Shown piece by piece: positions 18,598 to 27,407 of a stretch of DNA of 64,000 bases. The stretch lies in NCBI RefSeq assembly GCF_947492535.1, contig NZ_CANLNH010000005.1, forward strand, positions 274,009-338,008. The letters run 5' to 3'. Below the pieces are notes generated by a model. That model searched no databases. It saw nothing but the letters and a program-made list of their open reading frames with translations, and was not told the origin of the DNA. This stretch comes from an uncultured Dokdonia sp. Lineage in GTDB: Bacteria; Bacteroidota; Bacteroidia; Flavobacteriales; Flavobacteriaceae. How positions within the stretch are numbered: the stretch's first letter is position 1; every line of letters begins with the position of its first letter. Position numbers and translations under genes: made by a program.

Positions 18598-19308
18598 TTA
18601 GTGCCTGATACTCCAAATCTCATAAATGGGATTTCCTTTACTGGAAAGCCCTGAGTGATGCCAAGCGTCATCAATAAGTTCATAGGTAAATGCTAGACTA
18701 CGATTTGCTTTAGAATCATCTCTAGAGAAAAATTCAATGTTTTCTGTGTACGTACCCTCTTTGGTGGTGTAGGTACCACCTCCTGTGCCCATAAATTGTT
18801 TGGTTTCTGTATTATATGCAATCCATTGAAAGCGAGTTCCTGAGAGTATTTTTATAGTTTTTCTTGGTCTGCTGGTATCACGTGTTTGAATGTTACCATC
18901 TCGTTTTCTTCCAGACATGAGCCAAGCGCCTTGTAGTTTCCCAGGCGTTCCATCATCTATTCTAGTCAATTTCATATCACTTCCTACTATCTGAAGCGTA
19001 GTATCTGTAATAACTACTTTAAAACGTACTTTACTACCGACTCTTTCTGGCGAATCCGTATGAAATTCTACTTGTTCTGTCATGATATCTCCCTCTAAAG
19101 ACCATGTACCACCATTAGAGTGAATAAAAGCTCCTGTATTTGCGTTATACGTGGTTAGTACTTGATATCCATCTGTAAAAATGACTACGTTTCTTAGTTT
19201 TTCGCCACTTGTAGACGTTGTATAACTTTCCCAAGCGCCTATCACATTTTGTGCATTTGTTCCTATATATAAGAACATACTTAAAAGGAGTATCGCTGTA
19301 TTTTTCAT
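18598..19308 (-). CDS. Exported protein with two tandem lipocalin-like repeats
   Basis: A 236-residue protein with a signal peptide (residues 1-19, ending NAQ). It contains two similar halves. Residues 22-115 start GAWESYTT and contain VLTTYNANTGAFIHSNGGTW. Residues 125-235 start GAWLMSGRK and contain QWIAYNTETKQFMGTGGGTY. Both halves end in a similar strand pattern, so this is an internal duplication of a small beta-barrel domain. A distantly similar single-domain protein lies at 36055-36501. Function unknown. A MITE-like element sits 42 bases upstream. Confidence 0.7.
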   Translation of the reverse strand: MKNTAILLLSMFLYIGTNAQNVIGAWESYTTSTSGEKLRNVVIFTDGYQVLTTYNANTGAFIHSNGGTWSLEGDIMTEQVEFHTDSPERVGSKVRFKVVITDTTLQIVGSDMKLTRIDDGTPGKLQGAWLMSGRKRDGNIQTRDTSRPRKTIKILSGTRFQWIAYNTETKQFMGTGGGTYTTKEGTYTENIEFFSRDDSKANRSLAFTYELIDDAWHHSGLSSKGNPIYEIWSIRH

Positions 19309-19350
19309 GATGTTGATTATTATGAATTATAAAAATACAACATCTTTACC

Positions 19351-19496
19351 CATTGTGTATTTTGAATAGATTTCTTAATTTTTCCCCTCTCTGAAGGGTG
19401 AATGGAAGAAATCTTTAGTATTTCCTTTAGGATTTGAGGAAAATAATGAAGATTGATTAGGATACTATGACAGTTGTTTTGTCAAAATACACAATG
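19351..19496. mobile_element. MITE-like element with perfect 15-bp terminal inverted repeats, copy 1
   Basis: The 146-bp element begins CATTGTGTATTTTGA and ends with its exact reverse complement TCAAAATACACAATG. Inside are further inverted repeats (AGATTTCTT...AAGAAATCTT and TTTCCT...AGGAAA). A second copy with about 90 percent or similar visible identity lies at 22116-22270. It encodes no protein. No target duplication is clear. Confidence 0.65.
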
Positions 19497-19529
19497 ACTT
19501 ATCTCTATTTACACATAATACATTGATTA

Positions 19530-21374
19530 TTAAATACTTTTAACGAAATCAGAGAATACTTTTTTGTGAAGCTCCAAATCCATCTTTGGTGAAAGGGCAA
19601 CACGAGCGATATAATCTTTATCTCCTTCTTTTGTGGTTCCTTGTGTTGAGGTTGCAGGAATAGTCCAGTAGCATCCTTTTAATTGTCCATAACTCACACA
19701 ATACTTACTCTCATTAGGAATTTCTGTAATCATTAAGTTGATAAGCTTGTGATTTAAGGCTCTTTTGTATGCTTCACGTTCTTGGTCTGTAGCTCCTTTT
19801 GTTGGAAGGTCTAAAGAAAAAACGGAAGGAGTAAATCCTTGTGTAGCCAATTCTTCTGATACAAAATTGATTTTAGCATCTGGTAAGGTCTTATGGATAA
19901 AGTTTACAAATTCGCGTGTATTTGTATATGCATCCTGAATTCGTTGATTCATGGATGGTAATTGTTCTGCTAAGATTTCATATTGAAGATCTGTCGCTTC
20001 ATTATCGCAAAGCTGTAGATGCATTTCTATAGTTTGCATGAATCCCGCTGCTTTTTTATTTCCTACGCAATATCCAGCTGTACATCGTCCACCACTTGGG
20101 AATTTTGATCCGCTGGCATATGAAATAGCACTTACCGTTGAGAGTATTTCGCCTTCTCCTAAAAAGTGTACGTTAGGACAAAATGTTTGATCTAAAATAA
20201 AAACAGGAGCAACAGCGGTTTTACCTGTTGCGGTTGTACGCTCTTTTTGTAATGCTTCTTTTAATTTGATAAGGTCAGGAACTTCTACTCTAGGATTTGT
20301 AGGAATTTCAGCAATGATATATGGAACAGCATCTTCTTGAGCAATTTTGTCTAAAACTGTATGGATACTTTGTACCATATCATTATCACCATCTACGGGT
20401 AAGTCGACAACAGCAACATTGTCAATACATGCTGCCACACGTCTTGCTTGATCATTGGTGCCTCCATAACAATTAGGAGGAACCACAAACTTGATTGCTT
20501 TTCCTTTATGATTTTCTAAGGCATCATGCACGAGTCCCATCATAATAGCATATTGAATAGACAATCCACTAGAACCAACCAATGCTTTTGTCTCTGTACC
20601 TGTAATTGCAGCAATGGTATCTACTACCTGTGTTTTATTTGCATTCGTATTTTTAGTGCTTGCTTCAATAGGTCTGTTATCTATGATTGATTGTAAGGCC
20701 GTATAACAATTGGCTGGAGTCATCGCAATAGTCTCTCTTCTTCGTACGTGTTGAATTTCTGAGATATAGCTTTCGTTTTTCTCTCCTTGTACTAATAACA
20801 CACTTCCTAAGTGATCATTAAGATTAATATAAAAATCAATGTTTGGATTACGATTTATGGTGTGAATATCATCTTGCTGAGAAATAAAAATGGTACTTCC
20901 ATCAAACTCAGAGATAGTGGCTATATTTTCAATTTTTTGAACATCAAACGTATATCCATATACACGGTGTAATACATCAACATCAAAAAAAGAAGGAAGC
21001 TCTCCTGTGTATAAGATTCGAGTGTTTTTATGCGCCAATACATTTTTCCTCAGAATTGCCAAGATAGGAGTGGTCTTTGATGAAAAACTAATCACGCCTT
21101 CTGGAGTTAGATCATACATCTTAGCCAAGGTCCATTCTAATACAGATGATAATGGATGCCCTAATCGAATATAATCAAAGGCAGTAGGTAATTCTTGAAG
21201 GGCTTCTAGCGTAGCATTATTCGTTTTATATAAAGTTTCAAACTGCGTTAAAAATGCTGTTTTAGCTAATGCTTCATTATAAATATCGAGTCGATGCGTT
21301 GTTAAGTGTACCCAATCTGTAGGGATATTATTTAGTACATCTTTGATGTATGCTTGTAGGTTTGTGTCTTGCAT
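19530..21374 (-). CDS. PLP-dependent transferase of the Cys/Met metabolism family
   Basis: A 614-residue enzyme. An N-terminal extension of about 230 residues precedes a fold type I PLP domain. The PLP-binding lysine is Lys424 in ASGSKFPSGG, with the preceding Asp in FILDQTFCPN as a likely pyridine-N partner. This resembles cystathionine gamma-synthase/beta-lyase relatives but is much longer than the usual ~390 residues; the long form is known in Flavobacteria without a settled function. The start is set at ATG 21374, preceded by AAGGTG, rather than the in-frame GTG 9 bases upstream. Substrate not assigned. Confidence 0.8.
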   Translation of the reverse strand: MQDTNLQAYIKDVLNNIPTDWVHLTTHRLDIYNEALAKTAFLTQFETLYKTNNATLEALQELPTAFDYIRLGHPLSSVLEWTLAKMYDLTPEGVISFSSKTTPILAILRKNVLAHKNTRILYTGELPSFFDVDVLHRVYGYTFDVQKIENIATISEFDGSTIFISQQDDIHTINRNPNIDFYINLNDHLGSVLLVQGEKNESYISEIQHVRRRETIAMTPANCYTALQSIIDNRPIEASTKNTNANKTQVVDTIAAITGTETKALVGSSGLSIQYAIMMGLVHDALENHKGKAIKFVVPPNCYGGTNDQARRVAACIDNVAVVDLPVDGDNDMVQSIHTVLDKIAQEDAVPYIIAEIPTNPRVEVPDLIKLKEALQKERTTATGKTAVAPVFILDQTFCPNVHFLGEGEILSTVSAISYASGSKFPSGGRCTAGYCVGNKKAAGFMQTIEMHLQLCDNEATDLQYEILAEQLPSMNQRIQDAYTNTREFVNFIHKTLPDAKINFVSEELATQGFTPSVFSLDLPTKGATDQEREAYKRALNHKLINLMITEIPNESKYCVSYGQLKGCYWTIPATSTQGTTKEGDKDYIARVALSPKMDLELHKKVFSDFVKSI

Positions 21375-21486
21375 AATTTTCACCTTAACAAAGGCAGGTA
21401 TTATGTATTAATTTGATTTATTTAAAGTAGTATACAGTATGTTATTGTAGTGTAAAAGACAGTGCGATATACACGTGTCTAAATTA

Positions 21487-21663
21487 CTACAAAAAAGTAT
21501 TTCTGTCTCCTTTGTCGTAATTTTTAGTGAAAATTATAGCTAATTTTTCACTATGCTTTTTAGCGTCAGGATTTTGTGCATAAGACCAGTAGTAGGAACA
21601 ACCGTTTTTGCTTTTTTTTTGGACTATATAGGAATTTGTTAGTTGCTTATTGAATAATTTCAC
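21487..21663 (-). CDS. Possible small protein (58 residues) overlapping the EthD gene end
   Basis: A GTG-started frame of 58 codons that overlaps the last 17 bases of the upstream EthD gene in another frame. The predicted product is hydrophilic and protein-like (NGCSYYWSYAQNPDAKKHSE, then FTKNYDKGDRNTF). An imperfect inverted repeat lies inside it. The overlap would fit translational coupling. It could still be a chance open frame. Confidence 0.35.
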   Translation of the reverse strand: MKLFNKQLTNSYIVQKKSKNGCSYYWSYAQNPDAKKHSEKLAIIFTKNYDKGDRNTFL

Positions 21664-22060
21664 TGATTTGAACTACAGGTCTAATATTGGTGTAGTTTGG
21701 AATATCCGTACGGATTTTTTCTCCATGTGGACCAAAAGCACTTTCGTAATCTGCGATCGTATCAAAGTATAGATATCCAATCGCTAAATAGGGAGTAGCT
21801 GTATCAGAGATTCCTCCAGCAACTCCTTTATCAATAGCTACATGTCGTATAAAAGGACTTAATAAACTATCGACCATAGGCATATGTTTATTGGTATAAT
21901 AGTCCATATCAAATGTTTTCCAATTGTCGTTTGGATATAAGATCGTCACTTTAATCATTCCTTTTTTAGGAATGAATGTCTCATCGTTTGATGTAGTTTG
22001 TTGACAACCAGTAACAAATATGCTGATAACAAGAAGAAGAAGAAGGATGTTTGTTTTCAT
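21647..22060 (-). CDS. EthD-domain lipoprotein
   Basis: A 137-residue protein with a lipoprotein signal (MKTNILLLLLVISIFVTGC, Cys19). An EthD/dimeric alpha-beta barrel domain follows: MIKVTILYPN, then DYYTNKHMPMVDSLL and SAFGPHGEKIRTDIPNYT. EthD-type proteins accompany some oxidations, but family members vary. The reading frame remains open upstream to 22261, but that extension lies inside a MITE-like repeat. The lipoprotein signal and the promoter box at 22093 place the start at 22060. Confidence 0.8.
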   Translation of the reverse strand: MKTNILLLLLVISIFVTGCQQTTSNDETFIPKKGMIKVTILYPNDNWKTFDMDYYTNKHMPMVDSLLSPFIRHVAIDKGVAGGISDTATPYLAIGYLYFDTIADYESAFGPHGEKIRTDIPNYTNIRPVVQISEIIQ

Positions 22061-22092
22061 ATTGCTGTGATGTGTTGATTTGATATAGAATA

Positions 22093-22100
22093 CAAATGTA
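22093..22100 (-). promoter_or_regulatory. -7 box TACATTTG for the EthD lipoprotein gene
   Basis: TAnnTTTG match on the minus strand, 33 bases before the ATG. About 20 bases upstream the end of the MITE-like element (GGTTA) occupies the -33 position, so the element may contribute to this promoter. Confidence 0.5.
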
Positions 22101-22115
22101 GAATTTATTTTGTGG

Positions 22116-22270
22116 TAACCCATTGTGCATTTTGAATAGATTTCTTGATTTTTCTCCTCCCTGAAGGGTGAATCGAAGAAATCTTCATTACTTCCTTTAG
22201 GGTTTGAGGAAAATAATGAAGATTGATAGGATACTATGACAGTTGTGTTGTCAACATACACAACGGGTTA
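22116..22270. mobile_element. MITE-like element, copy 2
   Basis: Close copy of 19351-19496. Its ends, TAACCCATTGTGCATTTTGA and the reverse complement TAACCCGTTGTGTATGTTGA, form a 20-bp inverted repeat with three mismatches. Internal hairpins match copy 1. The two copies are 2.7 kb apart in the same orientation, flanking the PLP and EthD genes. Confidence 0.65.
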
Positions 22271-22292
22271 ATGGTATCTATTTTATAGGAAT

Positions 22293-22327
22293 AAAAAATG
22301 CAAGACTCTTTTAAAAAGCCTTGCATT
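22293..22327 (-). terminator. Terminator after the GG-leader peptide gene
   Basis: Stem AATGCAAG...CTTGCATT with an internal CTTTT/AAAAG extension, followed on the minus strand by TTTTTT. It lies 25 bases after the stop codon at 22352. Confidence 0.75.
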
Positions 22328-22351
22328 ACATAGATGTTTTACTTAGAAAGT

Positions 22352-22555
22352 CTATAATGGAATATAACCTCCTTGTCCGTCACATATTCCATCATATAAT
22401 GGACATAATGGGTGAACACGACAGCGAACTCCAGCAGAAGCTGTTGGGCATACGGTTGCACAAGAAGTAGGTTTAAGCATACCTCCTTTAATTGCTTTTT
22501 GATCGTCTTTAGATAAGCCTTGGGCTCCTTCTAATTTTGAAATTTTTTTTAACAT
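22352..22555 (-). CDS. Bacteriocin-type peptide precursor with double-glycine leader
   Basis: A 67-residue peptide. Residues 1-25 are a typical GG leader (MLKKISKLEGAQGLSKDDQK, then AIKGG), as used for export by C39-peptidase ABC transporters. The remaining 42 residues hold five Cys (32, 36, 45, 51, 58) and end GGYIPL. Such leaders are frequent on Bacteroidota peptide products of unknown function. No C39 peptidase or maturation enzyme is encoded in the window, so processing would need a gene elsewhere. A terminator follows, so it is a single-gene unit. Confidence 0.75.
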   Translation of the reverse strand: MLKKISKLEGAQGLSKDDQKAIKGGMLKPTSCATVCPTASAGVRCRVHPLCPLYDGICDGQGGYIPL

Positions 22556-23061
22556 AATAGTAAAATATATAGATGATTAATTTTACCGTGAACAGTTAAA
22601 GACACTCATGGTATATGTCTATTCTTGCAAGAATGGTAATAATCTTAAAGTTAGTGATTTAGAGTGTTAATGCCATTTTTTTAGCATTTATTTATAATAT
22701 GATGCATATAGAATTTCTCTATAGGTTAGAGAGATTATGTCTCTACTGGCTGGTTTGTCTCACTTCTTTGCAATGATTATGCTTAATGCGTTGACACTTA
22801 AGAAGTTTCTTACGGTTAGCTATACTTACCTCTTTTTTACAACTCATTTTCTGCTAACTATGTAGGTTGCTTTATACGCTTTAACGCTTCGCTCTCCCTA
22901 TGGTCGTGAACCTGCCTGCCGGCAGGCAGGCCTCACAAGTTCGCTTTCGCGAAAGCGTATACAATAATCATATATTTTTCATAATTAACATTTTGTATAA
23001 AAACGTATTTCCATTATCCAAGTATAAGTTTTATATATTTGGTTTATAAAATTCATCAATT
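22556..23061. repeat. 506-base gap with composite repeat and palindrome copy 4
   Basis: No gene seen. A composite repeat spans about 22871-22961. It starts TATACGCTTTAACGCTTCGC, contains the 20-bp perfect palindrome CCTGCCTGCCGGCAGGCAGG (22911-22930), and ends in CGCTTTCGCGAAAGCG (22942-22957). A degenerate copy of the same arrangement is at 44689-44760. The rest is AT-rich and presumably holds the promoters of the two divergent genes. Confidence 0.75.
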
Positions 23062-25032
23062 ATGTATATCAAAAGGCTCATCACCATTCTTTTCACGATT
23101 CTACTTAGTGTCTCTGCAAACAGTCAAAATATCAAGGAAGTTTCTAGATACTGGACGTCATTTGCGCAAACTATCGAAGTACAAACAGATTCTATAAAGA
23201 AGTTTAAGATAGTCGCTTATGCAAAAACCGAAACAAGTGATGATAAAGCTTGGTCTGGAGTTTGGGCAAGAGTAGATAATAAACCAGAACAAGGGAGAGG
23301 TTTTTTTGATAACATGCGCGATAGGCCCATAAAGACAAATGCGTGGACTGAGTATACGATTGAAGGTACGATAGATGAAAGATCAGAAAAGATTGTTTTT
23401 GGAGGTATTTGCATGTACAATGGGAAGTTTTTCTTTGATAAGTTTGAACTCTATATATAAGATGAAGCAGGAGCATACCAACCTGTAGAAATTAAAAATG
23501 CTAGTTTTGAAACAAGTGTAACAGATCGCATCATTCCAGATTGGAACCCAGGTATTTCTTCAAAAGAAATTTCTTTGGTAAGAGAATTTACTTCTAGTTC
23601 TAATACTGATCGTGTAGATGGGAATTATTCGATTTTAGTAGAAGGAAAAGGGATCTCAGATGCTACTGGAAATCCCGAAGCGCTTCTTCCTAACATAGGT
23701 ATTTATGTCACATTATTATATCTATTATTAATAGTACTATCCTTTATGACACATGCATCATCTACCGATGATACTACATGGTCTAGGGCTGGAAAGATTG
23801 GGTTTCGATTTTCATTTATCTATTTCCTACTCATTATCTTATTTCAAAATAATGGTGCCTATCCTTATTTTGGATATATCTCAGAGAAGCCTGTGGAGTG
23901 GATGCAGCAATTTGCTACTTGGTTTGGGAAAGCGGTTGTAGGGATTCCATATGATGTTAATACAGGACCTAATGGTAGTGGGGATACTACCTATGATTAC
24001 TTGGTTGTTTTTATTGTTTTTATCGTGGCTGTCATCGGTACGTTGATTTGGTCTCTTTTAGATAGAAAACGTTCTAATTATAAAAAACTATACTACTGGT
24101 TAACGACTGGAATGCGTTATTATGTGGGATTAATGCTCATTAGCTACGGTTTGATAAAGGTAATTCAATTACAATTTTCATCGCCTAGTTTTTATAGACT
24201 CATGGAAACGTATGGGGAATCTTCTCCTATGGGATTAGCATGGACGTTCTTAGGGTTTTCAGAAGGGTATAATCTATTTATGGGAATTGCAGAGGTATTA
24301 GCAGGCTTATTGTTATTTAGACGTACGCTTACTTTTGGAGCTGTGATTACCTTAATGACAACCATGAATGTCATGGCTGTGAATTACTTCTTTGATGTTC
24401 CTGTGAAGATCATGTCTACGCATTTAGTGATTATGACCTTATTCCTTTTATCACGGGATATAAAGAAAGTAATGCAGTTTTTAGTCACCAACAAAGCGGT
24501 AGAAAAATTAACCATTATTCCGCGGCCTCCATTTAAGAAGTGGCTACGCATTAGTTTAGGCGTTTTAAAAGGGGTAATTGTTGCGTATGCCTTAGGTTAT
24601 GGTTTTTATGATGCTATCGCTTCTAAAGAAGCCTATGGTTTAAATGATCCTAAACCACCATTATATGGCATTTATGAAGTAACAAATTATGTAGTAAATG
24701 GTGATACGCTCGTCGATTATAATAGTGATGTACGCTGGAAGGAAATCCGTTTTGAAAGAGCAGGTAGGGCACAAGTACAGACAATGAATAAGAAAAGGGT
24801 TAGTTATAGAATAGAACTTGACTCCACCATTCAAAAGATTAAATTCTTCCCTTCTGGGAATGATACTGATTATTTTGATTTTAAGTATACGAAAACAGAA
24901 AATACCTTAGACTTCCAGTATATCTTTAAAAATGATACGATCTCTGGAAAAACTAGAAAACTGGGAGGCGATGACTTTTTATTGATTAATCGAGGGTTCC
25001 ATTGGATAAGTGAACGTCCTTATAATCGATAA
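23062..25032 (+). pseudogene. Exported/membrane protein gene split by an in-frame TAA
   Basis: Two open frames in the same phase are separated only by TAA at 23458-23460. The first (132 residues) has a signal peptide and a beta-rich domain (TEYTIEGTIDERSEKIVFGGICMYNG, key part GGICMYNGKFFFDKFELYI). After the stop the frame continues at once with DEAGAYQPVEIKNASFE and runs 523 residues to 25032. It passes into several membrane segments resembling DoxX-like proteins (MRYYVGLMLISYGLIKV, then GIAEVLAGLLLF). The undisturbed protein would have about 656 residues. Either the gene is inactivated, read through, or the base is a sequencing error. The second part alone has only a weak TTG start at 23575. 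Confidence 0.75.
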
Positions 25033-25104
25033 GAGATAAGAGATAACAGATAACAGATAACAGATAAGAGATAACGAATAACGAATAACAGATAACAGAT
25101 AACA
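25028..25104 (+). repeat. Seven-base tandem repeats (AGATAAC/AGATAAG)
   Basis: About eleven units of a 7-bp motif, mostly AGATAAC with AGATAAG and CGAATAA variants, beginning at the stop codon of the preceding gene. A microsatellite able to change length by slippage. Confidence 0.85.
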
Positions 25105-25180
25105 CGTTAACCATTACAAACACAAGTCCAATTATCTCGTTTTAAAACGACATAGCGTTTTCGCTTCCATGCGTCTGATT

Positions 25181-25303
25181 TTAGATATACGTTTCGGTAG
25201 TAGTCACGTCTTTTTTACGTTTTCTATTGAAGTTCCATGTGTCAAACCACCATTTTCCTAGTACGGAGCATAGTAGGAGGAAGAGAGTTGTGAGTTCTTT
25301 TAT
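25181..25303 (-). pseudogene. Possible remnant of a small membrane protein (ATA in place of ATG)
   Basis: A 40-codon open frame whose product would be one hydrophobic helix followed by aromatic and basic residues (LTTLFLLLCSVLGKWWFDTW, then NFNRKRKKD). The frame has no ATG, GTG or TTG; the natural start position reads ATA after an upstream stop. It is either a remnant or a chance frame. Confidence 0.25.
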
Positions 25304-25375
25304 GGCGGGTTATTCAAGAGCATTCGTCACAGACGAGGGCTAGCGGGGATTAAATCGCTATTATTTTTATACTGT

Positions 25376-25382
25376 GTTGTAG
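25376..25382 (-). repeat. Boundary half-site CTACAAC of cassette-like array A
   Basis: On the minus strand CTACAAC occurs 11 bases after the stop of the WG-repeat gene, at the same place as in the two complete elements of this array. No matching GTTGTAG end is found downstream, so this element seems truncated or diverged. Confidence 0.4.
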
Positions 25383-25393
25383 TGCGTTTATAT

Positions 25394-27187
25394 TTAAGTC
25401 TTATTTCCATTAAAATCATAAATGTCATACGGTTCATCTTTATTCAAAGTATGAGAACTAGTTTTTTGAGCATATATCTTCTCTTCTCTTAACTGAATTA
25501 TATCGTATTCTAATGGGACTATTAATTTATTATTGATATCCATAACACCAAATTTACCACCCATTACATAGGTGTTTTCACCATCTCCGTCTTTATCATA
25601 ATAGTTAATAACTTCACTGTCTATACTAACTTCTAATAATTTGGAAGAAATAAATTCAATCCAACTATACTTTTTAGGAATAATCACATTGTTATTTATA
25701 TCTACAATACCAAGGTAATTACCTTTCCAAGAACTAATAACGTATAAACAAGATGTAAAAGAGCCACTTTCATAGTCAGACCACCAATTGTAAGATTCTT
25801 CAGTGTTATTATATGAAAATAGTTCTCCTTCTTGTTCAAACCAATTTAAATGATTATCACTTAAGGCTGGTGCTTTAAATACTTTGTAATAGTTTAAGTT
25901 ATTACTTCTCTCTAAGTAATTATACTCTGAAGGTATTTGGTATTCTCCTTGAGCATTTATTAGACCCCATAAATCAATAATTTCATTTTCATATTCTGTT
26001 TGATTTTTTTTTACAACTCTTGTGTATGGTGAGATTTCTTCTTCTTTAGTATAATCATTGTCATCTATGAAAGTATTACATTCAAGAGTTTTTACAACAT
26101 CAATATTATTCAATTGAAAAAGATAAACTTTATCATCTTTTGAAGCTAATATTGTTTGTTCTTTTTCGAAGACGATTAAGTCTCCATATTTTTTAGGTAA
26201 AATTTGATCGTTATTATTGTTTATCAAACCTGTTGTTCCTTCATATGAATTATTATTAGTATAGTAGGAAGATGAAAAAATTTTACGATAATCCCTGTTG
26301 ACTAGTTCTGCTTTAATTTCAACGATATTGTTTTCTTCAGGTAAATTATAATTAATACCAATTTCAGGTAAAAACCGTGTTTTATATTCTCCACGTGTTT
26401 CAAAAATTAAGTTACCCAAAACATCAAAGAAGTATTTTTTATGATAGGTTGTATTATCAAAATCGGTATTTCTCTTTTCATTATCTTTTATTAACCCACA
26501 AAAAACATTATGCCTTGCGTAATAATGAATATTATTGAATAAGGGTTCTATTAAAAATGAATTATTTGAAACAATTACACCACATTTCATAAACCTAGCT
26601 GTAAAAATATCACAAGTCTGACCTGTGATTAGTTTTTTCATATGTTCATAAAGATATCTATTGGGACTTATTTCAAATGTAGATTTCGTGTCTTCACAGC
26701 GACAACTATATCCGCCATCATAGCTTTGTCTTCTATTACTTGTAGTTAATTCTACTTTTCTAAGTTCAAAGGAACCTTTTTGACTCCTACTTTTTATAAA
26801 TTCTTGGAACCTAATATCTAAACACTTTTCAAATAAAGGATAATACATAATTTGGTTATTTTCTTTCTTTATGGCTCTGAAAGAATCTCCCAAGATATCG
26901 AGACGGATTTTGTTCTTATTTTTTGGTTCTATGCTTAGTTTGTTAAATTGCTCAACAACTTTAATCCAGTAATTTAATTTATTATCTAAATCAAATTCCA
27001 GTTTAAGACTTTGTTCCAACTCATCAAATGAATATGGGTAAAACTCCTTTAAGCCATTATAAATGAATTTTAATTTACTTTGTGTAGGGTAAGAAGTATT
27101 TTCTGTGTTGACTAATCCGATTTTTTTAGAACCAGATTCACTTTTATCTTTTTTCCTTTTACTAAATATGTTTTTAAATATTCTCAT
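25394..27187 (-). CDS. WG-repeat protein
   Basis: A 597-residue protein with a basic N-terminus and no signal peptide. The C-terminal two thirds contain WG-type repeats, recognisable as GLINNNNDQILPKKY, WGLINAQGEYQIPSEY, LGIVDINNNVIIPKKY and FGVMDINNKLIVPLEY. WG repeats form beta-propeller-like scaffolds of unknown ligand. The N-terminal ~190 residues are unrecognised. The gene is one of three minus-strand genes each bounded by GTTGTAG before the start and CTACAAC after the stop, so it appears to be a cassette. Confidence 0.75.
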   Translation of the reverse strand: MRIFKNIFSKRKKDKSESGSKKIGLVNTENTSYPTQSKLKFIYNGLKEFYPYSFDELEQSLKLEFDLDNKLNYWIKVVEQFNKLSIEPKNKNKIRLDILGDSFRAIKKENNQIMYYPLFEKCLDIRFQEFIKSRSQKGSFELRKVELTTSNRRQSYDGGYSCRCEDTKSTFEISPNRYLYEHMKKLITGQTCDIFTARFMKCGVIVSNNSFLIEPLFNNIHYYARHNVFCGLIKDNEKRNTDFDNTTYHKKYFFDVLGNLIFETRGEYKTRFLPEIGINYNLPEENNIVEIKAELVNRDYRKIFSSSYYTNNNSYEGTTGLINNNNDQILPKKYGDLIVFEKEQTILASKDDKVYLFQLNNIDVVKTLECNTFIDDNDYTKEEEISPYTRVVKKNQTEYENEIIDLWGLINAQGEYQIPSEYNYLERSNNLNYYKVFKAPALSDNHLNWFEQEGELFSYNNTEESYNWWSDYESGSFTSCLYVISSWKGNYLGIVDINNNVIIPKKYSWIEFISSKLLEVSIDSEVINYYDKDGDGENTYVMGGKFGVMDINNKLIVPLEYDIIQLREEKIYAQKTSSHTLNKDEPYDIYDFNGNKT

Positions 27188-27200
27188 CAGTCAAAATGCA

Positions 27201-27394
27201 CTACAACGTTAAATATATGGCAAGTTGGGCAGAAAATAAGCAATTATTTTCGGTTAAGCCACAAGCCAAATCTTTTACATTTTGTTTTATTTTTCTCTTT
27301 TAATACCAAATCAAAAGATTTGGCGATTTCGCAAATAGACAACAACCTTTCGGTTAAACACTAATGGTCCTATTTGCTATATATAGTGTTGTAG
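27201..27394 (-). repeat. attC-like palindromic element A1 (194 bp)
   Basis: Bounded on the minus strand by CTACAAC (27394-27388) and GTTGTAG (27207-27201). It has internal hairpins including CCAAATC-AAAA-GATTTGG. It starts 13 bases after the stop of the upstream gene and ends 13 bases before the next start. About 150 bp of it closely resembles the element at 62251-62446 in the second array. Confidence 0.6.
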
Positions 27395-27407
27395 GTAGTA
27401 CTTTATT

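Noticed and set aside
21647..22261. Longer version of the EthD lipoprotein starting at 22261
   Set aside because: The extra 67 residues come from the MITE-like element and would hide the lipoprotein signal; the -7 box lies between.
23204..23476. Two reverse-strand frames opposite the broken membrane protein gene
   Set aside because: Shadow frames without family resemblance, opposite a signal-peptide-bearing coding sequence.
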